From contig JAIPCZ010000008.1 in NCBI GenBank assembly GCA_021737975.1, forward strand, positions 1 to 64,000: a stretch of 64,000 bases of DNA. The letters run 5' to 3'. Origin of the DNA: Polaromonas sp. GTDB lineage: Bacteria > Pseudomonadota > Gammaproteobacteria > Burkholderiales > Burkholderiaceae_C. Both the position numbers and the translations under genes were made by a program. Under the pieces are notes generated by a model. The model saw nothing but the letters and a program-made list of their open reading frames with translations, did no database searches and was not told the DNA's origin. Shown here one piece after another: positions 37,460 to 47,831 of the stretch. The first letter of the stretch is position 1; every line of letters begins with the position of its first letter.

Positions 37460-38076
37460 GGTGCGCGCACCGGTCGAGGCAAACGCGCCGACCACGCCCT
37501 CAGCGCGGAATCGCTTTCCGCCTCCACCAAGAAGCGCGCGATCGCGGCCCGCATGACGCTTTCAGTCTGCGGGACGAGGCACTCGCGCAGATCAAGGCAC
37601 TCGCCGACGCCGCGCTGATGGCTGAGGCTTGCCGATGGAGACCAGCACCTGATCAAAGCACCATCTGGCTCGTACAGACAGACTCGGTAGGCGATGCTGA
37701 CGACATCCGGGCGGTTCGCGTCGTTGCCAAGAACCAGTTCTGCATCGGTGCGCTCCAGTTCGATCACCCCATCGACAGAGTTTTTGGCGACTCGCCAGGG
37801 GGGCCAGGCCGGCAGCTCGGCCGGCTGCGTGAACATGGCGGCAAACACACGCTCGAAACGCGCCACGCTGGTCTTACCCACTTCGATGCGCAGCAGCGGA
37901 TTGGTGAATGTGGCGCTGCGTGCAGCGGCTGGATAGGCAATTCCGACCCGCGCATCGATGCGCTGGAAGATCGGGGATTCTTCGGGTGGCGGAGCGAGCG
38001 GGGCGGTGCCGCAGGCCGCGAGAAGCATCGTAGCAAGTGCAATCAGCGGCGGCTGCCGCCAGACTTCAAGTAACAC
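37456..38076 (-). CDS. Lipoprotein of unknown function
   Basis: 206 residues. The GTG at 38076 is preferred to a TTG at 38100, since GAGGAGGG lies eight bases before it. Lipobox LLAAC near residue 22, then a proline-rich linker, a region like LPS-transport or YajG-type lipoproteins (VGKTSVARFERVFAAMF), and several cysteines towards the end. It forms a coupled pair with the exported protein gene downstream. Confidence 0.65.
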   Translation of the reverse strand: MLLEVWRQPPLIALATMLLAACGTAPLAPPPEESPIFQRIDARVGIAYPAAARSATFTNPLLRIEVGKTSVARFERVFAAMFTQPAELPAWPPWRVAKNSVDGVIELERTDAELVLGNDANRPDVVSIAYRVCLYEPDGALIRCWSPSASLSHQRGVGECLDLRECLVPQTESVMRAAIARFLVEAESDSALRAWSARLPRPVRAP

Positions 38077-38189
38077 GAATAAGGCCCTCCTCGCGACCAA
38101 ATGCTGCCAGATTTGATCTCTGTTGCCAAGCCGGTTGCCCAGGCGCGCGCGCCATCTTGCGCTGATGGCGGGTCGGCATCAGCGCACGG

Positions 38190-38909
38190 CTAAAGTTGCT
38201 GGGCAATGATGTTGATTGTTATGCCTTGCCCTGTGGTTGACATAACGAACCGGGTCAGACTCGGTATTCCGCCACCAGTAATTGTGTAGGTGACGCTCCC
38301 CGTCTCCAGCAGATTGTTCAAGGGGTCGTATATCTTGGTCGTGATCGTCATGTCGAGCGTGTTGTAGGTGCTGCCCGCCGTGGCCAGGTAGGTTTCCGTT
38401 TCACTGCCTGTCAAGACTGTTTTTGTACTGTCGGTATAACAAGTGAACACCCCCAAGTCTCCGGATTGCCCAACCGAGGCTGTCTCTGGATGCACAATCG
38501 GGCTGGCCGCCTCGCAGTAACTTCCCGTCGTACTGTAAGCCAGCGGTTCGTAGGACAAATTCAGGTAGGAGGTCGCAAAGCTGTTCAGCGGTGCTGACAA
38601 ACCTTCGATGGTCAAGAAGCCGCTCACCGTTTCGGTGGTCTGAAGGGCCGCTGTGCCGTTGAATGTGGTGCTAGTGGCCGCACCGAGGGTGAAGGTGAGG
38701 GTGCCCGTGACCGGGTAAGTGACGATGCCATCAGTGGCGCTTCCCGTCACATGCAAGGTATTTTGAAGACCGTTTGTGTAGGCATAGGTCAGGGCGTCCT
38801 GCACCGGAAAGCTCGTGACAGCGGGAGGTGCGTCTCCACCGCCCCCGCCACACCCGACCAGCAGTGCCATCGCGTTGCACACAAAAGTGGCTTTGATGAG
38901 TTTGAACAT
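38190..38909 (-). CDS. Threonine/serine-rich lipoprotein of unknown function
   Basis: 239 residues. Lipobox LLVGC near residue 20 is followed by a glycine run. The mature protein is rich in Thr, Ser and Tyr with alternating beta-strand patterns and no recognisable domain. AAGGGA precedes the ATG. It is the upstream-most gene of the minus-strand group of envelope proteins. Confidence 0.65.
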   Translation of the reverse strand: MFKLIKATFVCNAMALLVGCGGGGGDAPPAVTSFPVQDALTYAYTNGLQNTLHVTGSATDGIVTYPVTGTLTFTLGAATSTTFNGTAALQTTETVSGFLTIEGLSAPLNSFATSYLNLSYEPLAYSTTGSYCEAASPIVHPETASVGQSGDLGVFTCYTDSTKTVLTGSETETYLATAGSTYNTLDMTITTKIYDPLNNLLETGSVTYTITGGGIPSLTRFVMSTTGQGITINIIAQQL

Positions 38910-39213
38910 TTTGAATCCCTTCGTCCTAGTGTTTTCATATCCATGGTAGTTCTGCACCAGGCTTAAGGATTGATCGTTCGCATGTCAATGAAGAATTCTG
39001 CTGCACGAAAATTCAGTATGGCGAGAACCTGCTGGAAGTGAAGAGTTTTCAGTATCCCGTTGCAGCAGGTTTTTCAGCAGGACTGTGTTTGGTGGGAGGC
39101 CCGCCCTCGGGCCGATGATTTTGGATGGCAATCGCGCCGAGGGAACTGCTCCCACGGGGCGCCGATCCTGTCGACTGCTGGTGGCAATTAATCTGTAAAT
39201 AGCCCAAAGAGAA
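38910..39213. other. Intergenic region with REP-like pair
   Basis: About 300 bases without a gene. It carries the promoter side of the lipoprotein gene at the left and the REP-like pair at 39091-39155; nothing else is visible. Confidence 0.5.
39091..39155. repeat. REP-like inverted pair (second copy)
   Basis: A forward unit GTGGGAGGCCCGCCCTCGGG extending to CCGATGA (39091-39119) and a reverse unit beginning GGCAATCGCGCCGAGGG (39128-39155). Both units recur at 7156-7226 in the opposite arrangement. Confidence 0.7.
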
Positions 39214-39247
39214 AGGGTTCACTACTAACTTAATAGTAATGAACCCT
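39214..39247 (-). terminator. Rho-independent-like terminator after tRNA-Thr
   Basis: A 14-bp stem with one mismatch (arms AGGGTTCACTACTA and TAGTAATGAACCCT) closes a 6-base loop. On the minus strand it is followed by TTTCTCTTT, a weak T-tract. Confidence 0.7.
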
Positions 39248-39256
39248 TACTGTATT

Positions 39257-39332
39257 TGGTGCCGGAGAGATGAATCGAACACCCGACCTTCTCATTACGA
39301 ATGAGCTGCTCTACCGACTGAGCTACACCGGC
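39257..39332 (-). tRNA. tRNA-Thr (anticodon CGT)
   Basis: 76 nucleotides including an encoded CCA end. Acceptor GCCGGTG pairs with CTCCGGC except one T-T mismatch; the D arm GCTC/GAGC, the anticodon loop TTCGTAA and GTTCGATTC of the T arm are all present. It decodes ACG. A hairpin terminator follows at 39214-39247. Confidence 0.92.
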
Positions 39333-39346
39333 TTGGAAAGAGGCAG

Positions 39347-39352
39347 ATTATA
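39347..39352 (-). promoter_or_regulatory. -10 box of tRNA-Thr
   Basis: A perfect TATAAT on the minus strand lies 15 bases before the tRNA. No good -35 is seen in the fbp end, so read-through from fbp may contribute. Confidence 0.45.
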
Positions 39353-39361
39353 GCGGCCGGT

Positions 39362-40366
39362 TCACGCCTCGCTGTGGTAGCGGGTGACGCGTTCCACCTC
39401 GTTTTTTGAGCCCATGAAAACACTCACGCGTTCGTGCAATTTTGCAGGTGTGATGTCCATGATGCGCTGCTTGCCGTCGGTGGCAGAGCCCCCGGCCTGC
39501 TCGATCAGCCAACTCATGGGGTTGGCCTCGTACAGCAGGCGCAATTTACCGGCCTTTTCGGGTTCGCGCTTGTCCCATGGGTACATGAAAATGCCGCCCC
39601 GGGTCAGGATGCGGTGCACGTCGGCCACCATGCTGCCGACCCAGCGCATGTTGAAGTCCTTGCCGCGCGGGCCGTCCCTGCCTTGCATACATTCGTTGAT
39701 GTAGCGTGTGACCGGGGCCGCCCAATGCCGCTGGTTGCTCATGTTGATGGCAAATTCCTTGGTGTCGTCGGGCACGCGTAGGTCTTCCTCGGTCAGGATG
39801 GAAGAGCCTTGTTCGCGGTCCAGCGTGAACACGGTCACGCCGTCGCCCACGGTGAGCACCAGCGTGGTTTGGGGGCCGTAAACGCAGTAGCCGGCGGCGA
39901 CCTGTTTGCTGCCGGCTTGCAGAAAGTCCTGTTCCGACACACCCGCGCCTTCGGGCTTGACCAGCACGCTGAAGATGGTGCCGATGCTGACGTTGACGTC
40001 GATGTTGCTGGAGCCGTCGAGCGGGTCGAACATCAGCAGGTATTCGCCCTGCGGGTAGCGGTTGGGCACCACGTAAATGCCTTCCATTTCCTCGCTGGCC
40101 ATCGCCGCCAGGTGGCCGCCCCACTCGTTGGCTTCGATCAGCACCTCATTGGCGATGATGTCGAGTTTTTTCTGCATCTCGCCCTGCACGTTTTCGCTTT
40201 CGGCGCTGCCCATCACGTCGCCCAACGCGCCCTTGCTGACGGCCTGGCTGATGCGTTTGCAAGCGCGTGCCACCACTTCAAGCAGCAGCCGCAACTCGGG
40301 GGGAATGTGGCCCTCCATGCGCTGCTGTTCGACCAGGTAACGCGTCAGGGATATTTTTTTTGGCAT
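39362..40366 (-). CDS. fbp: Fructose-1,6-bisphosphatase, class I
   Basis: 334 residues. Metal- and phosphate-binding motif [13 protein letters not shown], conserved ASEE(M) and the C-terminal [13 protein letters not shown] match class 1 FBPase, the gluconeogenic enzyme that makes fructose 6-phosphate. The start at 40366 gives the standard [12 protein letters not shown]-terminus. It lies 34 bases after pepN on the same strand. Confidence 0.95.
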   Translation of the reverse strand: MPKKISLTRYLVEQQRMEGHIPPELRLLLEVVARACKRISQAVSKGALGDVMGSAESENVQGEMQKKLDIIANEVLIEANEWGGHLAAMASEEMEGIYVVPNRYPQGEYLLMFDPLDGSSNIDVNVSIGTIFSVLVKPEGAGVSEQDFLQAGSKQVAAGYCVYGPQTTLVLTVGDGVTVFTLDREQGSSILTEEDLRVPDDTKEFAINMSNQRHWAAPVTRYINECMQGRDGPRGKDFNMRWVGSMVADVHRILTRGGIFMYPWDKREPEKAGKLRLLYEANPMSWLIEQAGGSATDGKQRIMDITPAKLHERVSVFMGSKNEVERVTRYHSEA

Positions 40367-40400
40367 GTTTGTCTCTTCGTTGGATTCATTGATTTGTTTT

Positions 40401-43100
40401 TCAATCGGCCAGGGCGCGGCTGACCACTTCGCGCACATCGTTGCTCAGGTCTGGCTTGGCCGCCACGCGTTTGATGGCCTCACAGGCCGCGTTGCGGTAA
40501 GGCTCGGCCAGCTTTTTCCAGCGGTCCAACGCGCGCGCCAAGCGCGCGGCCACCTGCGGGTTGATGGCATCGAGCACGAGCACCTGATCGGCCCAAAAGA
40601 CATAACCCGCAGCATCGGCTCGGTGAAACGCGCCGGGGTTGGCGCTGCAGTAGCTGAAGATCACGCTGCGCGCGCGGTTGGGGTTGCGGATGTGGAAGTC
40701 CGGGTGCTTGAGCAACTGGCGCACCGCCGGAAGCACCTGGCCGCCGCGGTCGGTGCAGCCCGCCTGCAGCGCGAACCATTTGTCCAGCACCAGTTCTTCT
40801 GATTTGAACAGGCTATGAAAACGCGCCAAGGCCGGGGCGGCCAGCGCATGGCCGGTATGCAACAGGGCGCTCAATGCATTGAAGCGGTCGGTCATGTTGT
40901 CGGCATCCTTGAAGCGCTGGTAGGCCTTGCCGGGCCAGATTGCATCGCCCGACGCGCGGGCCGCCAGGCACAGCATCGACAAGGCCAGACCCGCCAACGC
41001 ACGGCGCCCGCTGGACAGGGTGTCGGGGCGGTAGCCGCCGTTTTGGCAATGGGTGTCAAAGGCCCACTGCCAGTCCGGCAACAGCGCGTTGGCGAGTTGC
41101 TCGCGCATGGCTTCGCGCACCGCGTGAATGCGCTGTGGGTCGACCACGTCGAGCTGCTCGGCAATGTAGGTTTCGGACGGCAGCGTGAGCACCAGTTCCT
41201 TGAAGGCGGCATCGAGCGCGGGGTGGCGCAGCACCGAACGCATGGCCGAAATGAAGGCGTCGTCGAGGCTGCTCACCGCGGGCCCCGCCGTCTGGATGGA
41301 CTGGATGGCACTGCGCAAGGCCAGGCGCTGGCCGGCTTCCCAGCGGTTGAACGGGTCGGGGTCATTGGCCAGCAGCGTGAGCAATTGCGCGTCGCTGTAG
41401 TCAAAGTCCACGATCACCGGGGCGCTGAAACCGCGCAGGATCGACGGCACGGGTTCTTCCAGCACGTTTTCAAAAGTGATCGACTCCGCCGCCTGGGTCA
41501 TGACAAACAGGTGGTTGCCGCTTTTGGCTACTGAACTGCCCTGCAACTGCAAGGGCTGGGCGACACCACTGCTGGCGCCCAGCAGCCCGAGGCTGACCGG
41601 AATCACAAACGGTTCCTTGGTGTCCTGACCCGGTGTGGCCGGGCAGCTCTGGGCAAAGTTCAGGGTGTAGGTGTGTGCTGCGGCATCGTAGTGCGTGGTG
41701 GTGGCCAGCCGCGGTGTGCCGGCCTGGCTGTACCAGCGCTTGAACTGGGGCAGCAGCTTAGCCAGCGCGGAGTCTGGATTCGCGTCGGCCACTGCCTGCG
41801 CAAAGTCGTCACAGGTCACGGCGCTGCCATCGTGGCGTGCGAAGTACAGCGTCAGCCCCAAGGCAAAACCTTCACGTCCGACCAGGGTCTGCATCATGCG
41901 CACCACCTCGGCACCCTTTTCGTAGATGGTGACGGTGTAGAAGTTGTTGATCTCGATGTAGCTGTCGGGGCGCACCGGGTGCGCCATCGGGCCGGCGTCC
42001 TCGGGGAACTGGGCGGTGCGCAGCACACGCACGTCTTCGATGCGTTTGACCGCGCGGGCTGACGCGTCAGCACACAGGTCCATGCTGAATTCCTGGTCGC
42101 GGAATACGGTCAGGCCTTCTTTCAAGGACAGCTGGAACCAGTCGCGGCAGGTGATGCGGTTGCCGGTCCAGTTGTGAAAGTACTCGTGGCCAACCACACT
42201 CTCGATGTTGGCAAAGTCGACATCGGTGGCGGTGGCCTGGTTCGCCAGCACGTACTTGGTGTTGAAGACGTTGAGGCCCTTGTTTTCCATGGCGCCCATG
42301 TTGAAGTCGCTGGTGGCCACAATCATGAAGCGCTCCAGGTCCAGCGGGAGACCAAAGCGGGCTTCGTCCCAAATGACCGAGTTGACCAGCGAATTCATGG
42401 CGTGCTCGGTCTTGTCCATGTCGCCGGGGCGCACATAGACCTGCAGCAGGTGATCTTTGCCGGCGCGCGAGGTGATGCGCTGCTCGCGGCACACCAGTGT
42501 GCCAGCCACCAGCGCAAACAGGTAGCACGGTTTTTTGTGCGGGTCGACCCAGGTGGCAAAGTGGCGACCATCGTCAAGCGCGCCGCTCTCAACCAGATTG
42601 CCATTGGAGAGCAGCACCGGGTACCTGGTCTTGTCGGCGCGCAGCGTCACGGTAAAGCTGGCCATCACATCGGGGCGGTCCAGGAAATAGGTGATGCGCC
42701 GGAAACCCTCGGCTTCACACTGCGTGAAGAAAGAATCGTTGCTGACGTACAAGCCCATCAATTTGGTGTTCTTGGCGGGCGCGCAGGTGGTAAAGATTTC
42801 CAACTCGAAGCTGCCCTCGGCGGGCAGGTTCTCCAGCACCAGTTGGCCGGCATCCATCTTGAAGCTGGTACCCGCCCCGTTGACCAGCACACGCGCCAGG
42901 TTCAGTTCGTCACCGTCCAGGCGAAGGGCCTGCCCGGGCACGTCGGGGTTGCGGCGCAGCGTCATTTTGTTGAGCACGCGGGTCTTGGCGGGGTCGAGGT
43001 CAAAGCTCAGGTGAACCGTGTCGATCCAGAACGCCGGGGCGCTGTAGTCTTCCCGGCGGATGACCGCGGCGGGGGTGTTTGCATCACGAAGTAGCAGCAT
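40401..43100 (-). CDS. pepN: Aminopeptidase N
   Basis: 899 residues, M1 family, normal length. GAMEN substrate motif and zinc motif HEYFHNW with the third ligand Glu in SLKEG are present, as is the C-terminal helical domain. It releases N-terminal residues from peptides in the cytoplasm. Its start overlaps the end of the HAD phosphatase gene by 17 bases. Confidence 0.95.
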   Translation of the reverse strand: MLLLRDANTPAAVIRREDYSAPAFWIDTVHLSFDLDPAKTRVLNKMTLRRNPDVPGQALRLDGDELNLARVLVNGAGTSFKMDAGQLVLENLPAEGSFELEIFTTCAPAKNTKLMGLYVSNDSFFTQCEAEGFRRITYFLDRPDVMASFTVTLRADKTRYPVLLSNGNLVESGALDDGRHFATWVDPHKKPCYLFALVAGTLVCREQRITSRAGKDHLLQVYVRPGDMDKTEHAMNSLVNSVIWDEARFGLPLDLERFMIVATSDFNMGAMENKGLNVFNTKYVLANQATATDVDFANIESVVGHEYFHNWTGNRITCRDWFQLSLKEGLTVFRDQEFSMDLCADASARAVKRIEDVRVLRTAQFPEDAGPMAHPVRPDSYIEINNFYTVTIYEKGAEVVRMMQTLVGREGFALGLTLYFARHDGSAVTCDDFAQAVADANPDSALAKLLPQFKRWYSQAGTPRLATTTHYDAAAHTYTLNFAQSCPATPGQDTKEPFVIPVSLGLLGASSGVAQPLQLQGSSVAKSGNHLFVMTQAAESITFENVLEEPVPSILRGFSAPVIVDFDYSDAQLLTLLANDPDPFNRWEAGQRLALRSAIQSIQTAGPAVSSLDDAFISAMRSVLRHPALDAAFKELVLTLPSETYIAEQLDVVDPQRIHAVREAMREQLANALLPDWQWAFDTHCQNGGYRPDTLSSGRRALAGLALSMLCLAARASGDAIWPGKAYQRFKDADNMTDRFNALSALLHTGHALAAPALARFHSLFKSEELVLDKWFALQAGCTDRGGQVLPAVRQLLKHPDFHIRNPNRARSVIFSYCSANPGAFHRADAAGYVFWADQVLVLDAINPQVAARLARALDRWKKLAEPYRNAACEAIKRVAAKPDLSNDVREVVSRALAD

Positions 43101-43779
43101 GCAGAGTCTCCAGGAAATTCGAATTTAAGAGTTCATGGTAATCGCGCACGGCGGCGATCACGTGGGGGCCGGCCAGTTGGGCCGGGGTGTGGGTGCTGCA
43201 GATGGCCACGGCCTGCATGCCGGCACGGCGCGCGGCTTCGATGCCGAAGGGCGCGTCTTCAAAAACAATGCAGCGGGCAGCGCTGGTGTTCATCTGGCGG
43301 GCGACTTCGAGGAAGATGGCGGGTTCTGGCTTGCCTGGGTGACCCTCGTCGCCACCCACAATCGCCCGGGGCGGGGGCGCCAATTGCAAGTGCGACATGG
43401 CGAAAGCGATGTTGTGCTGGTCACCCGCCGTGCCCACGCCCAGCTTCAGGTCGAGCGCCAGCGCCTGCGCATAAAACGCCTTGAAGCCGGCCACCTCGGC
43501 AAAAACCGGGCCAAAGAGCGCGCGGTAGATTTGTTCCTTTTCGGTGATCAGGGCCCAGGCCTCGTCGTTGGCAATGTCGCGTTGAAACAGCTCGCGCATG
43601 CACTCGGCGCCGGTGCGCCCGGTGGTGCGGCGCATCAGGTCGTCAATTTCAATGTGCAGCCCATGCTGGTCGGCAAAAAGTGCCCAACTCTGTGCGTGGT
43701 AACCCATCGAGTCGATCATGGTGCCGTCCATGTCGAAGATCAGCGCCTCGACATGGCCCGGGTGTGTTGAGCCGGCCAT
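43084..43779 (-). CDS. HAD-superfamily phosphatase (beta-phosphoglucomutase-like)
   Basis: 231 residues. Motif I DMDGTMIDS, a helical cap domain, motif II GTAG, motif III lysine in GKPEPAIF and motif IV FEDAPFGIEAA are present. Subfamily I members remove phosphate from sugar phosphates or phosphoglycolate. It is translationally coupled to prfB (TGATG). Confidence 0.88.
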   Translation of the reverse strand: MAGSTHPGHVEALIFDMDGTMIDSMGYHAQSWALFADQHGLHIEIDDLMRRTTGRTGAECMRELFQRDIANDEAWALITEKEQIYRALFGPVFAEVAGFKAFYAQALALDLKLGVGTAGDQHNIAFAMSHLQLAPPPRAIVGGDEGHPGKPEPAIFLEVARQMNTSAARCIVFEDAPFGIEAARRAGMQAVAICSTHTPAQLAGPHVIAAVRDYHELLNSNFLETLHAATS

Positions 43780-44883
43780 CAGACGCCCTGCTTCAACGAG
43801 GCTTCAATAAACTGGTCCAGGTCGCCGTCAAGCACCTTCTGTGTGGCCGAGGTCTCGTAGTTGGTGCGCAGGTCCTTGATGCGGCTGTTGTCGAGCACAT
43901 AACTGCGAATCTGGTGGCCCCAGCCGACGTCGGTCTTGCCGTCCTCGAGCTTTTGCTGCTCTTCCTGCTGTTTGCGCAGCTCGAAGTCGTACAGCTTGGA
44001 GCGCAGGCGTTTCCAGGCGATGTCGCGGTTGCCGTGCTGGCTGCGGCCGTCCTGGCATTGCACCACGATGCCCGTGGGCAAGTGGGTCAGGCGCACGGCC
44101 GAGTCGGTCTTGTTGATGTGCTGGCCGCCCGCGCCGCTGGCACGGTAGGTGTCGGTGCGCACGTCGGAGGGGTTGATGTTGATCTCGATCGAGTCGTCAA
44201 TCTCGGGGTAGACAAACACGCTGGCAAAGCTTGTGTGCCGCCCGCCCGACGAGTCAAACGGGCTTTTGCGCACCAGCCGGTGCACACCGGTCTCGGTACG
44301 CAGCAGGCCAAAGGCGTATTCACCCTCGACCTTGAACGATGCGCCCTTGATGCCGGCGGTGTCGCCCGGGGTTTCGTCCTCGATCTCGGTCTTGAAACCC
44401 TTGCGCTCGCAGTAGCGCAGGTACTGGCGCAGCAGCATGCTGGCCCAGTCGCAGGCCTCGGTGCCGCCGGCGCCGGCCTGGATGTCGACAAAACAGTTCA
44501 GCGGGTCCGCCGGGTTGTTGAACATGCGGCGGAATTCCAGGCCCTTGACGATCTCTTCGAGCTTGGCGGCTTCTTCTTCAATGTGGAGCAGGCCGGCTTC
44601 GTCGCCTTCTTCCTTGCTCATCTCGAACAACTCGGTGTTGTCCGCTAGTTCGCTTTCGAGGTCGCTGATGGTCACTACCACACCGTCGAGCGCCTTTTTC
44701 TCACGGCCCAGTTCCTGGGCGCGCTTGGGGTCGTTCCAGACGCTGGGGTCTTCGAGTGAGGCGTTGACGGTTCTCAGGCGTTCAAATTTGGCATCGTAGT
44801 CAAAGATACCCCCGTAATTCGAGGGTACGGGCGGTCAAATCGGTGAGTTGGGTGCCAAGGGCGTTGATGCGTTCTGCTTCCAT
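43779..44883 (-). CDS. prfB: Peptide chain release factor 2, programmed +1 frameshift
   Basis: 367 residues after frameshifting. The ATG at 44883 opens 27 codons ([10 protein letters not shown]...), ending at CTT followed by an in-frame TGA (44800-44802). The slippery CTTTGAC with a preceding GGGGG Shine-Dalgarno-like run is the classical autoregulatory site: low RF2 slows termination and allows a shift to the main frame. The SPF recognition motif and GGQ catalytic motif are present. RF2 reads TGA and TAA stops. Confidence 0.96.
44799..44816 (-). promoter_or_regulatory. prfB: Programmed +1 frameshift site of prfB
   Basis: Minus strand GGGGGTATCTTTGAC matches the E. coli prfB site almost exactly, including the internal Shine-Dalgarno-like run and CTT-TGA-C. 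Confidence 0.93.
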
Positions 44884-44939
44884 GATGCGTGTCCTGATTT
44901 TTTAATGTGTCAAATAACCCGCTATTTTCTCACGACAGA

Positions 44940-45842
44940 CTAAAGCATGAAACGCTCCAGCAAAGCGGCCACAGCCTGCGGCTGGTCATGGTGCAGCATG
45001 TGGCCGCAGTCGGGAATCTCGACCAGTTCCAGCCGGGCCACGGATTTCAGCCGCTCGTGGTGCTCCGCGCGGGTGAATTTGTCCTTCCAAAAGAGCGCGA
45101 TGGTGTCCTCAAACGCTTCCACCATGAGCGTGGGCGCAGTGATGCGGCAATGAATGGCCAGCATTTCATCGACCCGGTAAAGCTGGGCACTGGCAATTTT
45201 GTGCGCAGCTTCGCCCAAAATGGACCACTGGCCGGGGGTCAGTTCGGCGGACCAATGGGCGGAAAGCCAGTGGGCTTTGTCGGTACCCAGGCGGGTGTTG
45301 GTTTTCATCAGGCGCCGGGCCACGGCTTCGAGCGAGTCGTAGGTTTTAAGTTGCAGCCCACCGCCGGCGAGGGCCTTCACGCTGTCAAGCCATTGGGTAT
45401 AGCGCACCGGCGCTTGGTCAGCCTGGATGGCGGGCAGACCGAAACCCTCCAGATTCACCAGGCGGCGCACCCGCCCGGGCCGCACCCCGGCGTAGACCAT
45501 GGCCACGTTGGCTCCCATGCTGTGGCCGACCAGATTCACGCTTTGACCAGGGGCATAGTGATCAAGCAGGGCATCGAGGTCGGCCAGGTAGTCGGGAAAC
45601 CAGAATGCGTCAGCGCCACCCGACTGGGTCAGGCCAAAGCCGCGCCAGTCGGGGGCAATGATGAAATGATCCCGGGTGAGTGCATCGACGACAAACTGAA
45701 AGCTGGCGGCCACGTCCATCCAGCCGTGCAGCAGCACCAGCGGCGCCATGCCAGGCGTGGGTCGACCCCAGCATCGAACGTGGTAATTGAGCGTTCGTAT
45801 AGGGACAAACTCGCTATGGGAGACTCTTTGGGCTTGGTACAT
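44940..45842 (-). CDS. Alpha/beta hydrolase
   Basis: 300 residues. Oxyanion region LLHGWMDVAASF, nucleophile elbow GHSMGA, and catalytic His in DCGHMLHHDQP are visible. It could be an esterase or a dienelactone- or epoxide-type hydrolase. It is divergent from the acyl-CoA synthetase gene, 25 bases apart, which may point to a shared acyl substrate. Confidence 0.88.
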   Translation of the reverse strand: MYQAQRVSHSEFVPIRTLNYHVRCWGRPTPGMAPLVLLHGWMDVAASFQFVVDALTRDHFIIAPDWRGFGLTQSGGADAFWFPDYLADLDALLDHYAPGQSVNLVGHSMGANVAMVYAGVRPGRVRRLVNLEGFGLPAIQADQAPVRYTQWLDSVKALAGGGLQLKTYDSLEAVARRLMKTNTRLGTDKAHWLSAHWSAELTPGQWSILGEAAHKIASAQLYRVDEMLAIHCRITAPTLMVEAFEDTIALFWKDKFTRAEHHERLKSVARLELVEIPDCGHMLHHDQPQAVAALLERFML

Positions 45843-45867
45843 TTAAGCAATCATAAGGAGACACCGC

Positions 45868-47724
45868 ATGTCAGTCAGTCAATCCAGCGACAGCCCCGCC
45901 AGTTTCAAACCTGCGGGCCGCCTTCATGCCTGGGACCTGCCGCCTGCTTACACCGGGCTGCACAGCGCCTTTGCCTGGCAGGTGCCCGCGCATTTCAACA
46001 TGGCTCAGGCCTGTTGCGCGCGTTGGGCGGCGCAACCGGACGCATTCAGGGACATCGCGATTCATGACTGTCAACCGGGTGAGGCAAACCGTTCTTATTC
46101 CTTTGTCGCGTTGCAGGACCAGGCCAACCGCCTGGCCAATGTGCTGAAGGGCCTGGGTGTGCTGCCCGGCGACCGGGTGGCCATCGTGATGCCGCAGCGC
46201 TTCGAGACAGCGGTGGCCTACATGGCCGTGCTGCAAATGGGTGCCGTGGCCATGCCGCTGTCGCAACTCTTCGGCCCGGAGGCGCTGGAGTTCCGCCTGC
46301 AGGACAGCGAGGCGGTGGTGGCGATTGGTGACGCCCAGACCCTGGCCAATGTGCAGGCGGTGCGTGCCCATTGCCCTGACCTGCGCCAGGTCATCGGCGT
46401 CGGGCTCGAGGCCGACACCAGGGAGTTGGCCGATGTGGCCTATGAACAGGCGCTCGACGGTGCCCGTCAGGAGTTCGACCTGGTCAGCACGCGCGCGGAT
46501 GCTCCGGCGATCCTGATCTACACCAGCGGCACCACCGGAAATCCCAAAGGCGCGTTGATTCCGCACCAGGCCCTCATTGGCAACCTGACTGGTTTTTTGT
46601 GCAGCCAGAACTGGTTTGGTTTTGCGATGACGCCCGCGCCGGTTGATGGTTTGCAGCAACTGACCACGCCTGACCATTTGCCGGCGGGCTCCGAGGCCGT
46701 GTTCTGGAGCCCCGCCGATTGGGCCTGGACCGGTGGCCTCATGGACGCGCTGCTGCCCTCGCTCTATTTTGGCCGGCCGATCGTGGCTTTTAACGGCCGC
46801 TTCGGCCCGCAAGTGGCGCTGGAATTGCTGCGCGACTTTGGTGTGACACACACTTTCCTTTTTCCCACCGCCCTGAAAGCCATGATGAAAGCCTGTCCCG
46901 GCCAGCCTGGCCAGACCGTCAATGCGCAATTTGGCCTCAAACTGCAGGCCATCATGAGTGCCGGCGAGGCCGTGGGTGACGCGGTGTTTGACTACTGCCA
47001 GTCGCAGTTGGGCGTGACCGTGAACGAGATGTTCGGCCAGACCGAGATCAATTACATCGTGGGCAACTGCGCCGTGCTGTGGCCGCCCAAACCCGGCAGC
47101 ATGGGCATGGGCTACCCCGGCCATCGGCTCGCGGTCATAGACGATGCGGGAGCTGAGTGCGCCCCGGGTGAGGTGGGCGACGTGGCCGTCAACCGCCTTG
47201 ACGTGCAGGGCCAGCCCGACCCCATCTTCTTTTTGGGCTACTGGAAAAACGAGGCCTCGACGCGGGCCAAGTTCACCGGCGATTGGTGCCGCACGGGTGA
47301 CCTGGCCAGCCGCGACTCTGACGGCTACCTTTGGTACCAGGGCCGCAGTGACGACGTCTTCAAGGCCGCGGGTTACCGCATTGGCCCCGGCGAAATAGAA
47401 AACTGCCTGGTCAAACACCCGGCGGTGGCCAATGTGGCCGTCGTGCCCAAGCCCGATGCGGCGCGCGGCGCGGTGGTCAAGGCCTATGTGGTGCTGTCTC
47501 CCGACTTTGTGGCGGCCCGCGCCCGCTACACCGGCACCCAGGAGCAGTTTGACGCTGAACTCATGGCGCAATTACAAGCCCACGTCAAGGACAAGCTGGC
47601 CCCTTATGAATACCCCAAGGAAATCGAGTTTCTGGAAACCCTGCCGATGACCACCACCGGCAAGGTGCAGCGCCGGGTGCTGCGGCTGCAGGAAGAAGCC
47701 CGCTTCAAGGGCCGTCAGGGTTAA
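45868..47724 (+). CDS. AMP-forming acyl-CoA synthetase
   Basis: 618 residues. P-loop YTSGTTGNPKG (218-228), conserved WSPADWAWTGG, GQTE and the C-terminal lysine region TTTGKVQRRVLR are all present. The pattern is closest to acetyl-CoA synthetase-like, medium-chain or aryl acid ligases; the acid is unknown. An AAGGAG ribosome site precedes the ATG. Confidence 0.9.
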   Translation: MSVSQSSDSPASFKPAGRLHAWDLPPAYTGLHSAFAWQVPAHFNMAQACCARWAAQPDAFRDIAIHDCQPGEANRSYSFVALQDQANRLANVLKGLGVLPGDRVAIVMPQRFETAVAYMAVLQMGAVAMPLSQLFGPEALEFRLQDSEAVVAIGDAQTLANVQAVRAHCPDLRQVIGVGLEADTRELADVAYEQALDGARQEFDLVSTRADAPAILIYTSGTTGNPKGALIPHQALIGNLTGFLCSQNWFGFAMTPAPVDGLQQLTTPDHLPAGSEAVFWSPADWAWTGGLMDALLPSLYFGRPIVAFNGRFGPQVALELLRDFGVTHTFLFPTALKAMMKACPGQPGQTVNAQFGLKLQAIMSAGEAVGDAVFDYCQSQLGVTVNEMFGQTEINYIVGNCAVLWPPKPGSMGMGYPGHRLAVIDDAGAECAPGEVGDVAVNRLDVQGQPDPIFFLGYWKNEASTRAKFTGDWCRTGDLASRDSDGYLWYQGRSDDVFKAAGYRIGPGEIENCLVKHPAVANVAVVPKPDAARGAVVKAYVVLSPDFVAARARYTGTQEQFDAELMAQLQAHVKDKLAPYEYPKEIEFLETLPMTTTGKVQRRVLRLQEEARFKGRQG

Positions 47725-47831
47725 CCCGACACAGACTGTGGGTAATGCGCTCAATTAGAAACTATGATTTGCCTCCGCCAGTCTGCTGGATTTACATTTG
47801 GCGAAATCGATTTACAACCCAGGAGACCCGT

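Noticed and set aside
45871-47571. A 566-codon minus-strand frame opposite the acyl-CoA synthetase
   Set aside because: Mirror frame; the plus strand has the AMP-binding motifs.
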